A DNA stretch of 19,349 nucleotides, taken from Candidatus Latescibacterota bacterium. Lineage in GTDB: Bacteria > Latescibacterota > UBA2968 > UBA8231. The DNA is taken from positions 1-19,349 of the forward strand of contig JAJDYK010000072.1 of the NCBI GenBank assembly GCA_022825185.1, read 5' to 3'. Below, in pieces: positions 1 through 7,918 of the stretch (within the stretch, counting starts at the first letter, position 1; each line of letters opens with the position of its first letter). The translations under genes and the position numbers were made by a program. Under the pieces are notes generated by a model. The model ran no database searches. It saw only the letters and a program-made list of their open reading frames with translations, and had not been told where the DNA came from.

Positions 1-401
1 AGCCCCACACTGAACCCCCTGTAGAGCGATTTGTCCCAATCGGGCGCGGCCTTCTGGGCATAGACTGTGGCATAGACTTCGCCGGTTTCGTCGCTCGACT
101 CGATTCCCCGCGCCCAAAAGTGGATCAGGGCGACATCGCCCTTTTGCACTGCAAGGGCCGTGGGGTTGCCAATTTCGACGCTCCAAGGATCGCCCGCCTC
201 GTGCAGCACTTCGATGCGCAGGGCTTGGTCAAATGATGCGTGCTCAACTTCTACGACCTGACTGCGGGCGCGGTTGGCGGCATTGGGTACGCGGGCCGAG
301 TGGAGGAAGTCGCCTTGGGTCAAAGGGATGCCGCCAGCGGGGATCTGTGCTTGGGCGGCGTGGACGGCTAGCAGGATGGCAAAAGTGATGAATTTAAGCA
401 T
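1..401 (-). CDS. Secreted protein with carbohydrate-binding-like N-terminal domain (C-terminus off window)
   Basis: The leftward reading frame starts at ATG 401-399 and stays open to the window edge, giving 133 codons. The start is supported by AGGAG at 411-407, five bases upstream. The product begins with a typical signal peptide (MLKFITFAILLAVHAAQAQ), so it should be exported. The visible part then reads as a beta-rich domain with segments such as WSVEIGNPTA and GDVALIHFWARGIES. This pattern resembles the N-terminal carbohydrate-binding domain placed before the catalytic domain in some GH10 xylanase-like or polysaccharide-lyase-like proteins of environmental bacteria. The catalytic part would lie outside the window, so the enzyme class cannot be stated. 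It is divergent from the SGNH hydrolase gene, with 182 bp between the two starts. I am confident that it is a real secreted-protein gene and much less sure of the carbohydrate-active assignment. Confidence 0.75.
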   Translation of the reverse strand, partial: MLKFITFAILLAVHAAQAQIPAGGIPLTQGDFLHSARVPNAANRARSQVVEVEHASFDQALRIEVLHEAGDPWSVEIGNPTALAVQKGDVALIHFWARGIESSDETGEVYATVYAQKAAPDWDKSLYRGFSVG

Positions 402-425
402 GGGTACTCCTGGATAGGTTGTTAG

Positions 426-445
426 AAACGCACTAAGTGCGGTTT
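426..445. promoter_or_regulatory. Inverted repeat in divergent promoter region
   Basis: CGCACT (429-434) and AGTGCG (436-441) are perfect inverted repeats around the single base A435. The flanks AAA and TTT extend the symmetry with one unpaired G. The site lies between the divergent starts at 401 and 584, where an operator for both genes could sit. The symmetry is seen directly; binding by a repressor is inference, and no regulator gene is nearby. Confidence 0.3.
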
Positions 446-583
446 ATCGTCGATCAGATCGTCGGTTCGCCAGTTGCTCCGTCTTTACCCATGCCGCTAT
501 ATTGCTCCAGCCACCGTGCCACAGGAACCTCCGATAAGCTACCTGTAAGCTATACCAGTGGCCCTAACTCAGAAAGGACTCCT

Positions 584-1597
584 ATGCCAACTATTGCTGC
601 CAACGATCCCCGCCTGACGTGGAGCGGAACCCTCTCGCTCAAAGAGGGGCCGGGCTGGGTCAAGCCTTGGCGCGTTCCCCACGGGGATTTGGACCTGTAC
701 TCGCCCGGAGAGAGCGGCCTTGCCGGGCGGGCTGAGATGCCTTCGGGCGTGCGCGTGCGCGTGGCTACGGACGCCGAGGAATTAGTCGTCGGCTGTGAGC
801 CGCTCGCTGAGGACGGTCGCTTTGACCTGTGCATTGGTGGGCAGATTGTGGCCACCGCTTCGTACGCGGCTGGCGCGACTGAGGTGCGCTTCGAAGGCTT
901 GCCGGCGGGCGAGAAATCCGTGGAGATTTGGCTGTCGCCGGCCATGCCCGTCGCCGTGCGTCACATTGCATTGCCCGAGGGAGCACATTGCGAAAAAAGC
1001 GCGGACACTCGGCTGAAGTGGGTCGCGTATGGCAGTTCTATCACCCACTGCCGCACCGCGGGGTCGCCCGCCACCACTTGGCCTGGAGTGGTAGCTCGCG
1101 CCCGAGACTTCAACCTCACGTCGCTGGGCTTCGGCGGCCAGTGTCACGCCGATCCGTTCATCGCCCGGCTGATCCGCGACCGGCCCGCAGACTTTATCTC
1201 GGTCAAGATCGGCATCAACATCCACGGTGCCGCTAGCCTCGGCCCGCGAGCCTTCCGCCCGGCCGTCCTCGGCACCATTGCCACCATCCGCGACGGCCAT
1301 CCCAGCACCCCGTTTGCAGTTTGCTCGCCGATTTGGGGCCACGACCGCGAAACCACGCCCAATGCGGTCGGTCTGACTTTGGAGCAGATGCGCGTCGAGG
1401 TTGCGGAAGCTGTGGAGTCGTTCAAAAGGCGCGGCGATGAGAATATCTACTACATAGACGGCCTCAAGCTCTTTGACGAAAGCCTCGCCGAATACCTGCC
1501 GGACAACCTTCATCCAGACTCCACCGGCTACGTACTTATGGGCGAGAATTTTCTCAAAGAAGTGTTTGGGGTGCAGGGGGTGGAAGTGGGAAACTAG
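584..1597 (+). CDS. SGNH/GDSL-family hydrolase (probable carbohydrate esterase or acylhydrolase)
   Basis: This 337-residue protein carries the SGNH hydrolase blocks. YGSSITH at residues 149-155 has Ser152 in the nucleophile position of the GDSL-type block I. The glycines of GFGGQ (182-186) fit block II, and GIN at 210-212 supplies the block III asparagine. DNLHPDSTGY (307-316) supplies the catalytic Asp and His of block V. Residues 1-140 form a separate N-terminal, probably beta-sandwich, domain, as in two-domain SGNH esterases that remove acyl groups from sugars. I chose ATG 584 because AAGGA (574-578) lies five bases upstream and the earlier in-frame start at 437 adds a low-complexity, non-conserved stretch. 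No signal peptide is visible, so it is probably cytoplasmic. It lies upstream of a DUF6785-type membrane protein gene, which suggests it processes an imported substrate. The substrate is unknown. Confidence 0.88.
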   Translation: MPTIAANDPRLTWSGTLSLKEGPGWVKPWRVPHGDLDLYSPGESGLAGRAEMPSGVRVRVATDAEELVVGCEPLAEDGRFDLCIGGQIVATASYAAGATEVRFEGLPAGEKSVEIWLSPAMPVAVRHIALPEGAHCEKSADTRLKWVAYGSSITHCRTAGSPATTWPGVVARARDFNLTSLGFGGQCHADPFIARLIRDRPADFISVKIGINIHGAASLGPRAFRPAVLGTIATIRDGHPSTPFAVCSPIWGHDRETTPNAVGLTLEQMRVEVAEAVESFKRRGDENIYYIDGLKLFDESLAEYLPDNLHPDSTGYVLMGENFLKEVFGVQGVEVGN

Positions 1598-1683
1598 GAA
1601 ACGGTATCGCGCTTACCCCTCATGGGGATTCCCTCGGCGAGACGAAAAACCCCTCACCGACGTCAAGGGGAGCCCCATCACGC

Positions 1684-1703
1684 CTCTTGTTCGAGAGCAA
1701 GAG
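1684..1703 (+). promoter_or_regulatory. Hairpin abutting the start codon of the DUF6785-type gene
   Basis: CTCTTG (1684-1689) pairs perfectly with CAAGAG (1698-1703). The stem continues inward with a T-G and a T-A pair around a CGAG tetraloop. The 3' arm ends on the base before ATG 1704 and contains the only purine-rich, Shine-Dalgarno-like sequence. If it forms in the mRNA it would hide the ribosome-binding site. The pairing is seen directly; a control function is inferred. Confidence 0.4.
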
Positions 1704-3665
1704 ATGAACAACGCAGACCTAGGATTCAAGCCGCGGCTAAGTGCATTGGTGGTGGGGACGCTGGGATCGCTGATAATCGGCGGTGTAGTTCCCTATACCA
1801 ATATGGTTCTGCTGGGACCTCATATCGCCGCCTATTTCAATACGCCCGCCGCAATCATTCTGCTCTTTTTTTTCATCGCAGTAGTCAATGTCCTGCTGGG
1901 CTTCGTCTGTCGCGGCTGGATGCTGCGTCCCTCCGAGTTGGCGCTGGTCTATATCATGTGGACCGTGACCACCTCCATCCCGCTCTTTGGCCTGACGGCC
2001 TTTTTGCTTCCCCATATCGTCGCTCCCATCTACTACGCCACGCCCGAGAACAACTGGTCCGAGCTGCTGCTGCCGATCATCCCCGACTGGATGATCGTGC
2101 ATCACGAATTTACCCAGATCAAAAACTTCTTCGAAGGAGCACCTCAGGGAGCGGGCGTCCCTTGGGCGCTCTGGCTGCACCCCTTGATCTATTGGATTCC
2201 TTTCGTGCTAGCGCTCTACATGGCCATGATTTCCATTATGGCCATCTTGCGCAAGCAGTGGGTCGAAAATGAACGCCTGGTCTTTCCGCTGGCTCAGGTG
2301 GCACTCTTTATGGTCCGGGATGAGGCGGGCAACAACTCGCTGATCAAGCCCTTCTTGAAAAACCCGCTGATGTGGCTCGGCTTTGCCGTGCCGGCCATCG
2401 TGCAGAGTCTCAATGGTCTAAACTACTACTTCCCTTTTATTCCAAGTACCAATATCGCCAGTTGGGGCGGCTTCACCATTCCGCTCTTCCGAGACTCCGT
2501 CGGCATCAAAATAGCACTCAGCTTCCAGATGATCGGCTTCTCGTACTTTATCAACCGCGATATCGCTTTTGGCCTGTGGTTCTTCTATCTAATCAATACT
2601 GTACAGCAGGGCATCTTCAATGTGCTAGGCATAGACCAAGTCGATCCCGTGCTCGGCGCTTATAGCAACTATACGGGTTCCATCATCGTCCACCAGGGTT
2701 TCGGGGCGATCATCGTGCTGGTGCTCTTCGGCCTATGGATCGCCCGGGGCCACCTGAGCCAGGTCTGTCGCAAGGCCTTCCGTGGCGATCGCACCATCGA
2801 CGACTCTGCCGAGATCCTTTCCTACCGCACGGCCTGTTTCCTGCTTATAGGCAGTCTGAGCTTCATGGGGTTCTGGTTGTGGCAATCCGGTTTGCCGGCT
2901 TGGATCACGCCCGTCTATCTATTTTTTGCCTTCGTCCTCTTCATCGGCATTACCCGAGTGGTCGCCGAGGGCGGGCTGGCCTTTGTCTTTGCGCCGATGA
3001 TCGCCTCGGACTTTGTCGCCGCTGGCTTCGGCACCCGCGCCTTAGGATCCTCAGGCATCGTCGCCCTATCGTTCACCTATATCTGGGCCAGCGATATCCT
3101 AACCTTTGTGATGGCCGCCTGTGCCAATGGCCTCAAACTGGCAGAAGAGACCATTAAAAAGGGGCGGCGACTGGTCTTCTGGGCCATGCTAGCAGCCATC
3201 ATCGCCGCGCTGCTAAGCTCGATCTGGGCCATTCTCGAACTGGCCTATCGCTACGGCGGCATCAATACCCACTTCCACTTCTTCGGCCCCGATGCGATGT
3301 ACGCCTTTGAAAACGCCGCCGCTCGCATCAAGTCGCTCCAAGGTCCGCACTGGATGAACTGGGCCTATACGGCAATGGGCGGTCTTATCATGAGCCTGCT
3401 GACGCTGGCTCGCCAGCGCTTGCTATGGTGGCCTTTCCACCCACTCGGTTTCCCTATCAGTGCGGTTTTTGGAACGATGTTCTTCAGCGTTTTTCTGGCT
3501 TGGGCCATCAAAAGCATCGTGCTGAAGTACGGTGGTCCGAGGCTCTACTTAAAAACGCGGCCCTTCTTTCTGGGGCTAATACTGGGTCAGTTCGTCACCG
3601 TCGGCATCTGGTACGGAATCGACTATTTCAATGGGGCCACCGCGAATTTGATAATGCACTGGTGA
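1704..3665 (+). CDS. DUF6785/DUF6784-type multi-pass membrane protein, possible transporter
   Basis: The 653-residue product is strongly hydrophobic with roughly 14 or more predicted membrane segments. The first is near residues 13-33 (LSALVVGTLGSLIIGGVVPY) and the last near the C-terminus (FFLGLILGQFVTVGIWYGID). Length and layout match the DUF6785 plus DUF6784 proteins of Planctomycetes-like and related bacteria. Their HPLGFPISA-type segments recall oligopeptide-transporter (OPT) superfamily proteins, but that relationship is my inference. ATG 1704 is preferred because the protein begins with a short polar stretch and then the first membrane helix; the longer frame from 1473 overlaps the SGNH gene and looks non-coding. 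It lies 106 bp after the SGNH hydrolase gene and 83 bp before a secreted propeller gene on the same strand. A role in importing the product of extracellular degradation is plausible; the substrate is unknown. Confidence 0.85.
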   Translation: MNNADLGFKPRLSALVVGTLGSLIIGGVVPYTNMVLLGPHIAAYFNTPAAIILLFFFIAVVNVLLGFVCRGWMLRPSELALVYIMWTVTTSIPLFGLTAFLLPHIVAPIYYATPENNWSELLLPIIPDWMIVHHEFTQIKNFFEGAPQGAGVPWALWLHPLIYWIPFVLALYMAMISIMAILRKQWVENERLVFPLAQVALFMVRDEAGNNSLIKPFLKNPLMWLGFAVPAIVQSLNGLNYYFPFIPSTNIASWGGFTIPLFRDSVGIKIALSFQMIGFSYFINRDIAFGLWFFYLINTVQQGIFNVLGIDQVDPVLGAYSNYTGSIIVHQGFGAIIVLVLFGLWIARGHLSQVCRKAFRGDRTIDDSAEILSYRTACFLLIGSLSFMGFWLWQSGLPAWITPVYLFFAFVLFIGITRVVAEGGLAFVFAPMIASDFVAAGFGTRALGSSGIVALSFTYIWASDILTFVMAACANGLKLAEETIKKGRRLVFWAMLAAIIAALLSSIWAILELAYRYGGINTHFHFFGPDAMYAFENAAARIKSLQGPHWMNWAYTAMGGLIMSLLTLARQRLLWWPFHPLGFPISAVFGTMFFSVFLAWAIKSIVLKYGGPRLYLKTRPFFLGLILGQFVTVGIWYGIDYFNGATANLIMHW

Positions 3666-3748
3666 GGATAAACAGGCACTGTCGCCAGCATCCACCAATC
3701 ACCTGCGCCGAGTCTGAAAACCCACAGCCGCAAAGGAGCAAAAAAGAA

Positions 3749-4966
3749 ATGGAAAATGTCAAAAACGCTAGGATATTGGTGATAACCAACTTCTTGTTAC
3801 TGCTTGCCCAAGGAGTTTCTGCTGCCGAGTACAAAGTCCGGTTCATTTCTTTCGCTGACATAAAACCCAGCGGATCTAATCTGACGGTCTGTTGGGGTGG
3901 GCTAGGGATCGACCAGCAGCAGCGCGTCTATTTCGCCGTTAGCGATCAAAACGACGTTAATCCCGACGATACGGTCATCTTCAGGTACGACGCGAAGACC
4001 GAAGATCGTCAACTGCTGGGTACCCTACGGGGCATCAGCGCAGCAGCGGGAAACCTGGGGCCGGAAGAGAGCATCGGCAAAGTACACGTCGCGATCGTGG
4101 AGTACAAGGACAAAATGTACTTCTCCTCCCACGACTACCACGACATCAAACCCGACTACAGCGACATGTACCAACGTCGCGGAGGCCACTTCTACGCCTT
4201 CGATCTGAAGACGGAGACCTTTGAAGACCTGAGCGCAACGGACAATCACGGTGTCTCGGTGCCCTATCAAGGAATCATCGCCATGGACATTCTGCGGCAA
4301 CACGACAAGCTGGCCGGTTTCACTTTTCCCTATGGGGATGTCCTGATCTATGATCTAAAAAAACGCCGCACGACCTTCTACCCAGGCGTCCCGGAATATC
4401 GCCGGAAGAACGTGTCGCGCGAAATCTGGGCTACCAAGAAGGGCAAGGTGTATTTCTCCTACCATACGCCGGATTTCTGGCTATGGGAACTGGATGTTAA
4501 ATCGGGCGCGATGCAGCGGACCCAGCAGCGCAATATCCTGAGCAACGGCTTCCTCCACGGCATGGTGGCGACCCGGGATGGGAATACCGTGTATCTTCTC
4601 ACTAATAGAGGCGGCAACCTCTACTCCTTCGACGTCGAAGCAGAGCGCCTGAAAGAGCTTGGCTCCCTACTCCCGCCCGAGGAGATCGCACAGGGACAGG
4701 CGATCCAATTCGTCTTCGGTCTGATTCTGTCGCAGGACGAGAAAAAGCTGTACACCCTTCCTTGCCGATTCGCAGATGGTAATGTCCCCACACTATACGA
4801 ATATGATATAGAGACCGGGGATAAGACTCAGCTCGCCCGTTTCCCCTCCCTGACCGGCGGCACGGTGACCGGCACCAACGCGATAGACGACCGAGGGAGG
4901 TTGTACTTCGGATATCACACATATGATGAAGGGGAGAGTGCGCGGCTGATTCAAATATATCGTTAG
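3749..4966 (+). CDS. Secreted beta-propeller-like protein of unknown function
   Basis: The 405-residue product starts with a signal peptide (residues 1 to about 26, ending GVSAAEYK). The rest consists of repeated units in which a VYF/LYF strand is followed by a YxFD or YEYD strand. I can see about seven: near 57-93, 121-163, 184-212, 232-258, 278-306, 332-365 and 384-404. This pattern fits a seven-bladed beta-propeller exported to the periplasm or beyond. ATG 3749 is preceded by AAAGGAG at 3732-3738, ten bases upstream, and it starts exactly at the signal peptide, so the longer frame from 3425 is rejected. No catalytic motif is evident; it could be a ligand-binding protein, lyase or lactonase-like enzyme. 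Its place after the membrane protein gene suggests a shared substrate. Confidence 0.8.
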   Translation: MENVKNARILVITNFLLLLAQGVSAAEYKVRFISFADIKPSGSNLTVCWGGLGIDQQQRVYFAVSDQNDVNPDDTVIFRYDAKTEDRQLLGTLRGISAAAGNLGPEESIGKVHVAIVEYKDKMYFSSHDYHDIKPDYSDMYQRRGGHFYAFDLKTETFEDLSATDNHGVSVPYQGIIAMDILRQHDKLAGFTFPYGDVLIYDLKKRRTTFYPGVPEYRRKNVSREIWATKKGKVYFSYHTPDFWLWELDVKSGAMQRTQQRNILSNGFLHGMVATRDGNTVYLLTNRGGNLYSFDVEAERLKELGSLLPPEEIAQGQAIQFVFGLILSQDEKKLYTLPCRFADGNVPTLYEYDIETGDKTQLARFPSLTGGTVTGTNAIDDRGRLYFGYHTYDEGESARLIQIYR

Positions 4967-5037
4967 ATCTATCACTTTTTCTTACTTTTACCATTGAGGT
5001 AGCGGGACTTTCCTAGCGATCATATGGAGGACGGAGG

Positions 5038-5442
5038 ATGGGCGATACCTATAAAGTGCAAAATTGCTTCGGCCAACCGGCTGAAAATCACGGCCATCCC
5101 GGCGGTATCTCTCGGGTTATACTTGGCCCCGGAGTGCGTCGGAAGGAGCGACCGGCCGCTGTAAATACCGAGCGGCTAGTAATCCACACCAACGAATACG
5201 AGCCGGGTGGAGTCTCAGGTGACGGCCACGCTCACGCCGATCAGGAGCAGGCCTTTTACATCTTAGAAGGCGAGATCGAAGTTGAGGTGGGGAATGAGAC
5301 CTATCGACTGGGGCCGGGCGACTGCGTGCTCCTGCCGCGCAATGTCTTTCACAAGCACCGCAATGTTGGCGACAAGCCGCTGAAGTTTCTCTTTATCAGC
5401 GCGATGCTCGGCAATGGATCGCCGCCGGGAGGCAGGGGTTAA
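5038..5442 (+). CDS. Single-domain cupin (cupin_2) metalloprotein
   Basis: The 134-residue protein is a small cytoplasmic cupin. Motif 1 is GDGHAHADQEQAFYILEGE, giving metal ligands His64, His66 and Glu70. Motif 2 is PGDCVLLPRNVFHKH, with His105 (or His107) as the last ligand. GGAGG at 5026-5030 lies seven bases before ATG 5038, a strong ribosome-binding site; a second GGAGG directly touches the start codon. It follows the propeller gene by 71 bp on the same strand and may be the last gene of that set. Single-domain cupins of this type include sugar isomerases, dioxygenases and sensors, and the sequence does not allow a choice among them. The N-terminal 40 residues lie outside the barrel core. 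Confidence 0.85.
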   Translation: MGDTYKVQNCFGQPAENHGHPGGISRVILGPGVRRKERPAAVNTERLVIHTNEYEPGGVSGDGHAHADQEQAFYILEGEIEVEVGNETYRLGPGDCVLLPRNVFHKHRNVGDKPLKFLFISAMLGNGSPPGGRG

Positions 5443-5466
5443 TTTTTATCGCGTTGGGATAGACTA

Positions 5467-5506
5467 GGGGCCACGACCGCGAGACCACGCCTAATGCGGT
5501 CGGCTT
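5467..5506 (+). pseudogene. Relic of a second SGNH hydrolase gene
   Basis: Bases 5467-5503 match 1335-1371 inside the SGNH hydrolase gene at 35 of 37 positions. In the reading frame of that gene the fragment encodes GHDRETTPNAVGL, the same residues as the intact gene. Both mismatches (GAA/GAG, CCC/CCT), and the differing GGT/GGC and CTG/TTA codons at the edge, are synonymous. This is what is expected of a once-coding paralog rather than of a recent copy. No homology is visible outside the fragment, and its end overlaps the stop codon of the convergent serine hydrolase gene. Confidence 0.6.
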
Positions 5507-6767
5507 ACGGTCCGTAGTTGACCCGCCACTTGCTCAAATCCGGTCGATACGCCCGCTTTCGCTCCAACTCATACGCATAGATGACCCGGCCTAGTTCGGC
5601 CAAAAACGGCAGCCCTACCTCGTCGTACTCGTAGGCCCCGTCGTTAAAAATGCCGTTCTCGTTTACCAGCACCACGGCTGTTAGCAAAAACTCGACCCCG
5701 TGCTCGAAATCGACGATATAGGCGTTGTCTGTCACATACCCATAGGCCAATCCCACCTTGTTGAAAATCCGCACTGAGTCGGGCATGGGTGCCCTGTTGT
5801 CGCCGAATAAGAAAAACTTTACGTAGCTGTCGTAGTATTTTTCCGGGTCGTATTGGGGATGGGGACACTCGCGCGGCAACATGGACATGGCGCGGTAGAG
5901 GAAGCGGTAGTCGTCGGGCCGCAGGTCGAAGCGCCGCTCTGCGGGCAACTCCTCGGGGAAAAACACCGCCATGAGTAGGTCTTGCAACACTTCCACCGAC
6001 ATGTAGTTCGATCCGGCGAAATCCTTGGGCGCGACTACCAACTCCCCGTTTTGGATATGTCCCTCGCCCTTGGGAATCGGCGCGGGCGCGCGCCACGTAT
6101 GCGGATTGACTAGCATCGGCTGCTGGTAGAGGACTTGGTCACCTCGGTAGAACGCCAGCGGATTTGTATGCCGGTTTTCCTCGGGCGAGCGAGCGATGGC
6201 GAGCCGGTGCGTCAGGCGCACATCCCGGTAGCCCTTCTCCCACAGCCCTTCGTTCATCCGCTGCTGTCCCACGAACTCATAGAGCCGGTTGTACGCGTCG
6301 TTATCGCTGACGGCGAAGAGCTTGCGGATGTAGTGGGCGATGGTGGGCAGTCCATCGGGTGCGGTTGGATCTTCGCGCACTGCGGTCTGGCCGCTGTACG
6401 CGCTGTCAATGCGGACAGGTGTATGCCGGTCCACGCCCGCAATGCTTAGTTGATTGAGCTTCTCCAGCGCCAGCAAGGTACCCGCTAGCTTGATTGTGCT
6501 CGCCGGATAGAAATAATCCTCGGGATTGACGCGGTACTCGTGGCGGGTGAAATGCGGCCGGTTGTCGGCGTCGCGGTCGATTTGCGTGTAGAGAATCTGC
6601 ACCTCGTGCTTGGCGGTAGCCGCGAGTACGGGCGCGCAGATGGGATTGGGGCGCAACAAGGATTTGATCAAGGGGTCTCCGTCGCCGCGGACCGCAGCGG
6701 GATAGATGCAGGTTGCAAAAACCGCGATCGCTGCCGCGACGACTGGGCTTACTCCATGTTTAGGCAT
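5505..6767 (-). CDS. Secreted serine hydrolase of the class A beta-lactamase fold
   Basis: The 420-residue protein has an N-terminal hydrophobic signal sequence (about residues 7-27) and the ordered motifs of penicillin-recognising serine enzymes. These are STIK at 90-93 (nucleophile Ser90, general base Lys93), SDN at 154-156 and KVG at 337-339 in place of the usual KTG. The spacing resembles the beta-lactamase_2 family, but the protein is about 100 residues longer than true class A enzymes. I do not see a standard Omega-loop ExxLN, so antibiotic hydrolysis is not supported. A periplasmic peptidase, esterase or cell-wall enzyme is more likely. The start ATG 6767 has only a weak GGAA upstream. 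The gene lies 52 bp downstream of the YIP1-like gene on the same strand and may be co-transcribed with it. Confidence 0.85.
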   Translation of the reverse strand: MPKHGVSPVVAAAIAVFATCIYPAAVRGDGDPLIKSLLRPNPICAPVLAATAKHEVQILYTQIDRDADNRPHFTRHEYRVNPEDYFYPASTIKLAGTLLALEKLNQLSIAGVDRHTPVRIDSAYSGQTAVREDPTAPDGLPTIAHYIRKLFAVSDNDAYNRLYEFVGQQRMNEGLWEKGYRDVRLTHRLAIARSPEENRHTNPLAFYRGDQVLYQQPMLVNPHTWRAPAPIPKGEGHIQNGELVVAPKDFAGSNYMSVEVLQDLLMAVFFPEELPAERRFDLRPDDYRFLYRAMSMLPRECPHPQYDPEKYYDSYVKFFLFGDNRAPMPDSVRIFNKVGLAYGYVTDNAYIVDFEHGVEFLLTAVVLVNENGIFNDGAYEYDEVGLPFLAELGRVIYAYELERKRAYRPDLSKWRVNYGP

Positions 6768-6819
6768 GTGCGATTCCGTGTAAAAACGCCTAGGACCGGA
6801 GCAAGGCAGGGCGCGGCGT

Positions 6820-7533
6820 TTATTGCGGAGGTGGCTGAGGCACGCTTTGGCTGATGGTTTCGATGAAGACGCCGCCGAAGATCCAGATTAGCCACAAAAG
6901 CCCAAGTAAAAGGGTTGCTTTCCGCACGGGCGCGTCGGCCAGCGCACTCAAGCCGACGCCCATGATCCCAATCTGCCACAGGTCAAAGGGATTGAGGGCC
7001 GTGAGGATCCGGCCGCCAAACGTGGCTGCGGCTTCCTCGGACAAAAAGAGACCCAGCCCCAGATGCGCCCCAATGTCGCCGGTTGCCAGCACCAGCACCA
7101 CGCGCACCACCCACTCGACGGCCACCACCACCAACGCATACGCTTTTACGACCAGCATTTGCCGGTAGCTAACCTCGGCTTGGAAAGCGGAGCGCGCCAG
7201 CATCAAAAGCACGCCCCCGACCACGACTAGTGAGAAAAAAAGCCCCACCGGGACCACCATCCAGCCATGCGCTTGGAGCGCCTCTGCTTGCTGCCGCTCG
7301 GCCTCGTCCAAGCCCTCTAGCTGCTCTTGGACAGCCGGTGCTCCCACGTCGAGGGTCAGGTTATAGGAGCCAACCCCCACCGCGCAAACCAAGAGGACTG
7401 GCAGCAGCCAATCGTGGGCGCTCTCTTGGCCGCGCACCGCGGCAAAAGCTGTGCGCGGCGCGTAAAAAACGCGCTGTATCCGCGCGAAAAGGCTTAGGTC
7501 TTCGGCGGCAAACCCCGGTCCGGTTGCGCTCAT
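6820..7533 (-). CDS. YIP1-family-like integral membrane protein
   Basis: The 237-residue protein has a short polar N-terminus with a FYAPRTAFAAV element of the kind found at the start of bacterial YIP1-domain proteins. It has four to five membrane segments near 41-58, 91-113, 128-150, 180-197 and 205-225. The stretch DEAERQQAEA (76-85) between helices 1 and 2 is polar and probably a loop. I preferred ATG 7533, with GGAG at 7548-7545 eleven bases upstream, to an in-frame GTG at 7578 that would add a basic, unhelpful extension. Bacterial YIP1 proteins have no firmly known biochemical role. It precedes the serine hydrolase gene with a 52-bp gap, so a link to the cell envelope is plausible. Confidence 0.75.
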   Translation of the reverse strand: MSATGPGFAAEDLSLFARIQRVFYAPRTAFAAVRGQESAHDWLLPVLLVCAVGVGSYNLTLDVGAPAVQEQLEGLDEAERQQAEALQAHGWMVVPVGLFFSLVVVGGVLLMLARSAFQAEVSYRQMLVVKAYALVVVAVEWVVRVVLVLATGDIGAHLGLGLFLSEEAAATFGGRILTALNPFDLWQIGIMGVGLSALADAPVRKATLLLGLLWLIWIFGGVFIETISQSVPQPPPQ

Positions 7534-7699
7534 GGGCCGTTTATCTCCATTAGTGCGACGTGGATGGACAGGATACACGGGATGAAGGCCGTCTATCCCT
7601 TTGAATTCCTTTAATATAGAGGCCGCAGTGCCAATTCCAAATGAAGGATTGGAGGAGCAGGGGTGGGTTGGACGACCCAGCGGCTGGCGAATTAGTTGC

Positions 7700-7727
7700 T
7701 TGTGCTGCGGCTGAGATTCCCTATATT
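7700..7727 (+). promoter_or_regulatory. Weak candidate promoter for the cold-shock gene
   Basis: TTGTGC (7700-7705) and TATATT (7722-7727) are separated by 16 bases and point toward the cold-shock gene. The -10 match is fair and the -35 match is poor. If used, it would give a leader of about 185 bases, comparable to the long leaders known for cold-shock genes. Confidence 0.25.
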
Positions 7728-7767
7728 TACCCCATCGTTTGTCTCTGCAATAGTTGTAGGGGCGTTT

Positions 7768-7857
7768 ATGGACCGCGTTGGCAGTCGTTCGGATCCGCGT
7801 AAGATTCCTACCCCCGGGCCTGATGTAGTTTTCCTACCGAAAAGCCTGAAGCAGTAG
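7768..7857 (+). CDS. Possible 29-residue leader peptide upstream of the cold-shock gene
   Basis: ATG 7768 opens a short frame ending at TAG 7855-7857. It is preceded by a purine run (AGGGG, 7758-7762) at a workable distance. The peptide is basic and proline-rich ([17 protein letters not shown] at its start) and I do not recognise it. It runs through the TTCCTAC repeats and ends 61 bases before the cold-shock start codon. It may be chance; the evidence is only the start signal and position. Confidence 0.2.
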   Translation: MDRVGSRSDPRKIPTPGPDVVFLPKSLKQ

Positions 7858-7865
7858 ATTCCTAC
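7803..7865 (+). repeat. Imperfect tandem repeat in cold-shock gene leader
   Basis: TTCCTAC occurs at 7805, 7831 and 7859, spaced 26 and 28 bases apart. Between copies there is a second conserved block, GCCTGATGTAG at 7818 and GCCTGAAGCAG at 7844. The result is a unit of about 27 bases repeated twice, plus a final half-unit ending 54 bases before the start codon. Confidence 0.55.
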
Positions 7866-7918
7866 TCAAAGTTATTCGCACGTTCTGCTCTAACCGCACA
7901 TTGCAAAGGATTTTACCC

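Larger units (their letters stand above)
7534..7918. other. Intergenic region between YIP1-like and cold-shock genes
   Basis: This 385-bp stretch separates divergently transcribed genes and holds no convincing gene of normal size. It contains AT-rich promoter-like patches (around 7601-7620 and 7720-7730), a possible 29-codon reading frame (7768-7857) and an imperfect repeat built on TTCCTAC (7803-7865). The cold-shock gene therefore probably has a long 5' leader. Nothing else is recognisable. Confidence 0.6.

Noticed and set aside
782..1513. Leftward 243-codon frame antisense to the SGNH hydrolase gene
   Set aside because: No motif or plausible start signal; the + strand carries all SGNH catalytic blocks.
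1598..1683. Terminator between the SGNH and membrane protein genes
   Set aside because: Only short G/C stems such as CCCCT/AGGGG are present, without a T-run.
5505..6767. Beta-lactamase antibiotic-resistance gene
   Set aside because: The fold motifs are present, but the protein is about 420 residues, has KVG rather than KTG and shows no standard Omega-loop ExxLN, so resistance is not supported.
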